Source of the DNA: Darksidea phi
Lineage: Eukaryota; Ascomycota; Dothideomycetes; Pleosporales; Lentitheciaceae
Direction: 5' to 3'
Assembly (NCBI GenBank): GCA_030770425.1
Contig: JASJFT010000021.1
Location: 1-64,000, forward strand
Length of the DNA stretch: 64,000 nucleotides
In this document: positions 59,904 to 64,000 of the stretch, piece by piece
Layout: each line of letters opens with the position of its first letter
Numbering within the stretch: position 1 is the first letter of the stretch
Notes under the pieces: generated by a model
What the model saw: only the letters and a program-made list of their open reading frames with translations
Told to the model about the DNA's origin: nothing
Database searches by the model: none
Position numbers and translations under genes: made by a program

Positions 59904-61671
59904 ATGGCAGGGGAGGCCTCCGACCTTAATAGCCCGGGCGAGGGAGGTCCTGCCGAGGCCTCTGATGGAAGTGCTCAACAGCCTCCTGCGAAGAGGCGGC
60001 GTACCGCCGCAGTTTCGTCGCGCGGCGTCGCCAACCTCACCCCCGAGCAGCTCGCCCGCAAACGCGCCAACGACCGCGAGGCCCAGCGCGCAATTCGCGA
60101 GCGCACGAAGACGCAGATCGACTCGCTGAACCGACGTATGTAGCAGCGCAGCATCCAGTCTGACACTGCAGGAGCTGAGCTGAGAACCTCTAGGTATACA
60201 CGAGCTCGAACGTCAGCAGCCCTACCTCGACCTGCAGGCTGTGCTCCGCGAGAAGGAAGCCGTCCTAGCCGAGAACGCCGATATCCGAAAGCGTCTCGAG
60301 AGCGTTGTGTCGATTATCCAGCCAATCCTGCGCGCCCCAGGCGGTCTCAGTGGTGTGTAGAAGCTGTCCAGACATGAAAACTGAGCCTTGCTCACATATA
60401 TAGAATTAGCTGCCGCCGCCGCCCGCTCACCCCTTCATCCCCCGCCGCCCGCAGACCCGCGAATCTTCCACTCAACCCTCAGTGAGATTGCTGCCTCACC
60501 CCAGAATGGCGTACTTTCTCCAAGCGGCACAGAATCCGGTCGGCCGTGGCCATTGCCCGGTGATACTCCAACTACCCGTGTGCGACGCTGGCCCGACGAT
60601 GACCCTCAGTACACTCAGGAACGACCTCACAATTCATCTGAGATGGCCCTTGACGAGAGAATGGGCGTGGGCTTCGTGTTGGAGAACAATGGCCAGCGAC
60701 GATACGTAGATCCCAATCTTCCTTCACCCCAGCCGCAGGCCACTGTCACCATCAACGGTGTAGGCCAACATGCGCCAGTGTTGATCCCTCACCTCACGCT
60801 GCCGCGGAACACGGCGACTACGTGTCCGCTTGATGCCGTTCTGCTGGACTTCCTGGCAGAACGTCAGACGCGCGCCGCAGCAGGCGACTCCATGTCTTCA
60901 GTTGTTGGCCCGCAGTACCCAAATTTCACTTCATTCGTCCATCCAGAACGCAGCGTAGAGGCGCATCCTCTGTCAAAGCTGCTTACGGATATTCTACGGA
61001 CATTCCCAGATATATGCGGTCTCCCCGAACAGATCGCCATCGTCTACGTCATGTTCCTTTTCATGCGCTGGCAGATCGAGCCTACGCTAGAAAACTACGC
61101 CAGACTACCAGATTGGTACACGCCGCGTGCCTCACAATTGTTTGTGCCCCATCCCGTCTGGATTGACCACGTGCCTTGGTAAGAGTTCCCGACTTGTACC
61201 CCCTAATTTCCGACTCGGCCTATACCACTCGTCCGAAAAGGAATATGACTAATTATATGTAGGCCCCGTCTGCGCGACCGTTTGATTGACACCCCACCCT
61301 TTCTCAGTTTCGATACCTTCTTCATTCCCTTTACCACAACCGTATCAGTCAATTGGCCCTACGAGCCTAAGGATTGTCTCCTCCCAGCCTCCAAAGTTAA
61401 TCTGGGATCCTCCTCGACGCCCTCTATCCCGGCATCGAGTCCATATTCCACAGCTGTCCATGCAGGCTCGCCTGCACCACCACTGACGCCTCAGCCCGCA
61501 GTCTGCACGCCTGGAACCGTCAACAGTATGACTAGAGACGATGATCAGTGGCTCATCAACCCCGCCTTCGAAAGTCACATGCGGAACCTTAATAACTGGA
61601 GTCTAGGTCCCCCCTTTAGAGCCGCGTTCCCGACGTTAAGTCACGCAGTTCGAATCAAGGAGGGCCGGTAG
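59904..61671 (+). CDS. bZIP transcription factor with DUF3425-like C-terminal domain
   Basis: Nuclear transcription factor. Exons 59904-60135, 60194-60352, 60404-61178 and 61263-61671 encode 524 residues. The basic region reads LARKRANDREAQRAIRERTK (about 51-70), followed by a leucine-zipper-like coil, IHELERQQPYLDLQAVLREKE. Intron 1 cuts between LNRR and IHELE at a conserved spot. The NDREAQRAIRERTK basic region is typical of the fungal bZIP group that carries the DUF3425 domain. That C-terminal domain is visible as HPLSKLLTDILRTFPDICGLPEQIA, then FMRWQIEPTLENYARLPDWYTP and HPVWIDHVPWPRLRDRL. The pieces between are disordered. Such factors often regulate stress responses or neighbouring metabolic genes. 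Its own target is unknown. Confidence 0.92.
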
Positions 61672-62111
61672 CGTGCAATGTAGATGTCTGCCGCTGTTCG
61701 GCTGGAGGAATCTGGGAGTTAATAGTGAGATTATTGCGGGTATATTTATTGAATTCTGATGGTCATTAGAGCATGCTTACAAAAACTATTTCGGTATGTG
61801 TCTCCCTAAATATAGCATGGCCTGGTCTGTAACGGTTGGAAGTCGGCGTTTATCCCGAATCCGTATCGGTGCTGGGAAGGCTCGGCGCTGTGAAGACAGG
61901 CGTTTATTTGTATGTATATATATGAATAGATGTATGAATTAGTAGCCCGCAACGAGGCTCGTTATACCACCATCACTACTTGCAACATTTTGTTTCAGAT
62001 TACCATCAGTTGTAATAATGCTTGCTACTCTAATATTGCGCCGTTGAAGCCGCATGGAAGCAAGCTATCAGACACCAATCTCCTTCCCAAGACTACTTAG
62101 CATTCCTAGAA
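61672..62111. other. Intergenic region
   Basis: AT-rich 3' region of the bZIP gene and promoter of the first small paralog. It includes a TATATA tract near 61915-61925. No gene is seen. Confidence 0.5.
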
Positions 62112-62409
62112 ATGGCAACCCAAATCCAAGGACAGCTCATCAAACACATCTGCAACCATCTCCAACCGCTTGGAAGTGCGTTTCCGGGAAATTCGCAGGC
62201 CAAATTATGCATTAAGTCTTGCCATGTATCGACCATGTAAATTAGGCGCTAATTGCCCTTGCGACAACATCGCCTTTCTCATCCGCTGTCACACTAGTTA
62301 CTATGCTGATCCGGCCCGCATATTTATTACCCTCACAGGCGCAAATGATGGGGATGATGCCTCGCCACATCACAGAGTTACTACTATATTTTTCGATGGG
62401 AATGCATGA
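62112..62409 (+). CDS. Small two-exon gene A of a tandem family, unknown function
   Basis: Exons 62112-62175 and 62246-62409 encode 75 residues. Exon 1 reads MATQIQGQLIKHICNHLQPLG, and the second exon starts with ANCPC before NIAFLIR. The block NIAFLIR...YYADPARIFITL aligns with the same position in genes B and C. The introns in all three sit at phase 1 just before this block, so the structure supports a real gene family. There is no signal peptide or membrane helix. The acceptor (AAATTAG) is weak and the splice choice is tentative. Nothing in this protein matches a family I know. Confidence 0.5.
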
Positions 62410-62907
62410 GGTCTTCTCAGAAGATCTTTGAGGTGGAGGGCGGCCAAGATCAAGAACCAATCGGTAGTTTGGATGCCTTCGTAGACGGGAGTGTCGGCTA
62501 CTGGACTAAACAATGGGGAAGGGGGAAGAGTTTGGCGTCCCTGGACATGACATGGGGCGGAACCTACGTTGGTGAGTGTCTGTTATATGTGGTTCTCAGC
62601 AGACTCAAAGTATCATTCAACACGGTTTCGAGCAAATGTTACCTGTTTTGAAGGGATGTAACACGAGCTGTTGCAGATATTGCGTGGGAGATATCATTAT
62701 AGAGGGTATCTAATGAAAGAGTTTGCGTTCCAAAAAGGGAAGAAGGCCAGTGCTTGTGTGAAACGATGCCCGATTTGGGGGGTGAAACTAGAAAGGAGTG
62801 CAACATCATTAGTGAAATCTTCACGACAAACGATATAAAAATGGTAAAATGGTAAAATACTATTATTTGCTGCACCTCAACCTCTTCAGCACAACGATAC
62901 CGCAAAC
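62410..62907. other. Intergenic region within the tandem array
   Basis: Contains an 82-codon open frame without support and a short direct repeat AAAATGGTAAAATGGT near 62838-62855. It probably holds the promoter of gene B. Confidence 0.45.
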
Positions 62908-63349
62908 ATGTCAGCGCCGACACTTGACCAGCATATCTACAACATGATCAGCCCGCAGCGTGGTTCTATCGAAGAGCATATCATCTACAACCTCGCGAGT
63001 AAGTTCCGAATCCAATTGTTGCGCTAACTTCCCTCTTTACGGCCTTAAACTGCTAAAACAGCCGAATTCAGGTAACATTGCTTTTCTCATTCGCTACGCA
63101 TATGGGCCGTTCATCGACCTTAATTGCGTCTCCGTCCTCGTCATTGGTGGAAGGAACAAAAACAGGTACAAGATCGGTCCTAAGGCGGCGGTGGTGGTTC
63201 ATGCCAACGGGGGCAAGTTCACCACAATTATCGAGAAGCAAGTCCAGGGGGATGACAATGTTATTTTGGGATTGGCTGAGAAGGTGGATACTGCCATCTT
63301 GGATGTGCTTGTGAAGGAGGGCAACAAAGGTTTTCGTGGCATCGCTTGA
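62908..63349 (+). CDS. Small two-exon gene B of a tandem family, unknown function
   Basis: Exons 62908-62998 and 63072-63349 encode 122 residues. Exon 1 reads MSAPTLDQHIYNMISPQ and ends SIEEHIIYNLA. The GTAAGT donor is consensus; the TTCAG acceptor lies at 63067-63071 and keeps the frame. Exon 2 reads NIAFLIRYAYG, then FIDLNCVSVLVIGG, GPKAAVVVHANGG, and then KFTTIIEKQVQG and VDTAILDVLVKEG. It has predicted beta strands alternating with short helices, no cysteine pattern, and no signal peptide. It is the longest of the three and aligns with gene C through PK-AAVV and with gene A through NIAFLIR. The family is not recognised. Confidence 0.6.
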
Positions 63350-63682
63350 TTGAAAACTGGTCATGGTAGTCGGCAGTTGGTAAGTAGCCGCTAAAGAAGG
63401 TCTACTAGACAAATAGACCGGATTGAACTAGAGAAGGTGCGATAGCCAGAGATATAGCAGACAATTCTAGGCCTCTCATTTCTACTTTAATCCTATTATT
63501 TGCTCACCTACTGCCGCTTACTCCCACCCTTTACATCGCACGCATCAATTCGCAAACAAACTTAACCCAAACATAACGAAAGTGACTACAATGCAACTCA
63601 CTCCTGACTCCTGAGAAGCGGTTACGGAAACGAATCTCGAGGCAGCTGGACGGCCACCAAGACGTGGAGCGCGATCCGTGCT
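63350..63682. other. Intergenic region within the tandem array
   Basis: 333 bases between genes B and C; no other feature is seen. Confidence 0.45.
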
Positions 63683-63962
63683 ATGAGTACGACGGGAGGC
63701 CATTTCATTGAATTCGTCAGTAAGTTCGCATGATATTGAATGGCTAGGGGGGCGAAAATTAAGCCTGATAGACAATATCACTTTCCTCGTTTCTCACTAC
63801 TTCGGCGGCGAGATCAACCTCGACCACGTCGCCGTCCTGCCTACCACGAAGCGGTTAGAAACACCCAACTTGTTTCCGAAGCGGCTTGCTGCTGTCGTTC
63901 GCAAGGTCAAACTCACAGAGTACATTGTTGCCGAAGTGGTTGTTGCTCAGAACTACCTCTAG
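63683..63962 (+). CDS. Small two-exon gene C of a tandem family, unknown function
   Basis: Exons 63683-63719 and 63772-63962 encode 75 residues. Exon 1 is very short (MSTTGGHFIEFV). The GTAAGT donor and CTGATAG acceptor are good. Exon 2 reads NITFLVSHYFGGEINLDH, then VAVLP and PKRLAAVVRKV, and ends AQNYL. It shares the NIxFL block and the PKxAAVV block with gene B at matching spacing, but lacks B's last 45 residues, so it may be shortened. More copies could lie beyond the right edge of the window. Confidence 0.55.
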
Positions 63963-64000
63963 GGATGTGTGTTGCCAAACCTAAAGTACGTGGTGATGAA

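Noticed and set aside
62406..62651. 82-codon frame overlapping the stop of gene A
   Set aside because: Does not align with genes B or C and lacks an intron at the conserved place.
1..64000. CRISPR array, bacterial operons or phage genes
   Set aside because: The window is eukaryotic; there are no regularly spaced repeats and no bacterial gene organisation.

Overview
The window is nuclear DNA of a filamentous ascomycete (Pezizomycotina). The genes are monocistronic and lie on both strands. Most have one to five short introns, commonly about 48 to 100 bases, with GT...YAG borders and CTAAC/CTGAC-like branch sites. The proteins match fungal families: a group I G-alpha, CFEM, Tea4/Bud14, Mis13/Dsn1, a bZIP with a DUF3425-like tail, and a C2-domain phosphatidylserine decarboxylase. 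The class is not settled by the sequence; a Dothideomycete would fit. All gene models below were spliced by eye and checked so that exon lengths add up to whole codons.

Left part (1-11.4 kb): a broken HAD-phosphatase pseudogene at the edge, then the complete G-alpha gene (353 aa, 5 exons, minus strand) with a long GC-rich, low-complexity upstream region, then a CFEM membrane protein with a long disordered tail.

Middle (11.4-37.9 kb) is a dense housekeeping stretch: transketolase, PSD2-type phosphatidylserine decarboxylase, kinetochore protein Dsn1/Mis13, an RPA1-like OB-fold protein, inositol-3-phosphate synthase, a two-LIM-domain protein, geranylgeranyl diphosphate synthase, an F-box/2EXR-like protein, the diphthamide enzyme DPH7 and a small membrane protein. 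These serve central carbon metabolism, phospholipid supply (INO1 and PSD2), isoprenoids, signalling, polarity and mitosis. They do not form a pathway cluster.

The stretch 37.9-45.8 kb is visibly more AT-rich and almost gene-free. It holds one unrecognised two-exon gene (41371-42277).

Right part (45.8-64 kb): a short Sec2-like Rab exchange factor, a Tea4/Bud14 polarity protein, an unresolved damaged gene, a disordered protein, a protein-kinase tail fragment, and a novel-looking protein with two FGxxxGxxF repeats and an RGG tail. After these come a head-to-head pair (alpha/beta hydrolase and bZIP factor) and, at the right edge, three small tandem genes that appear to be paralogs of an undescribed family. 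That tandem array and the repeat/RGG protein are the most interesting candidates. No CRISPR array, intact transposon or biosynthetic cluster was seen.
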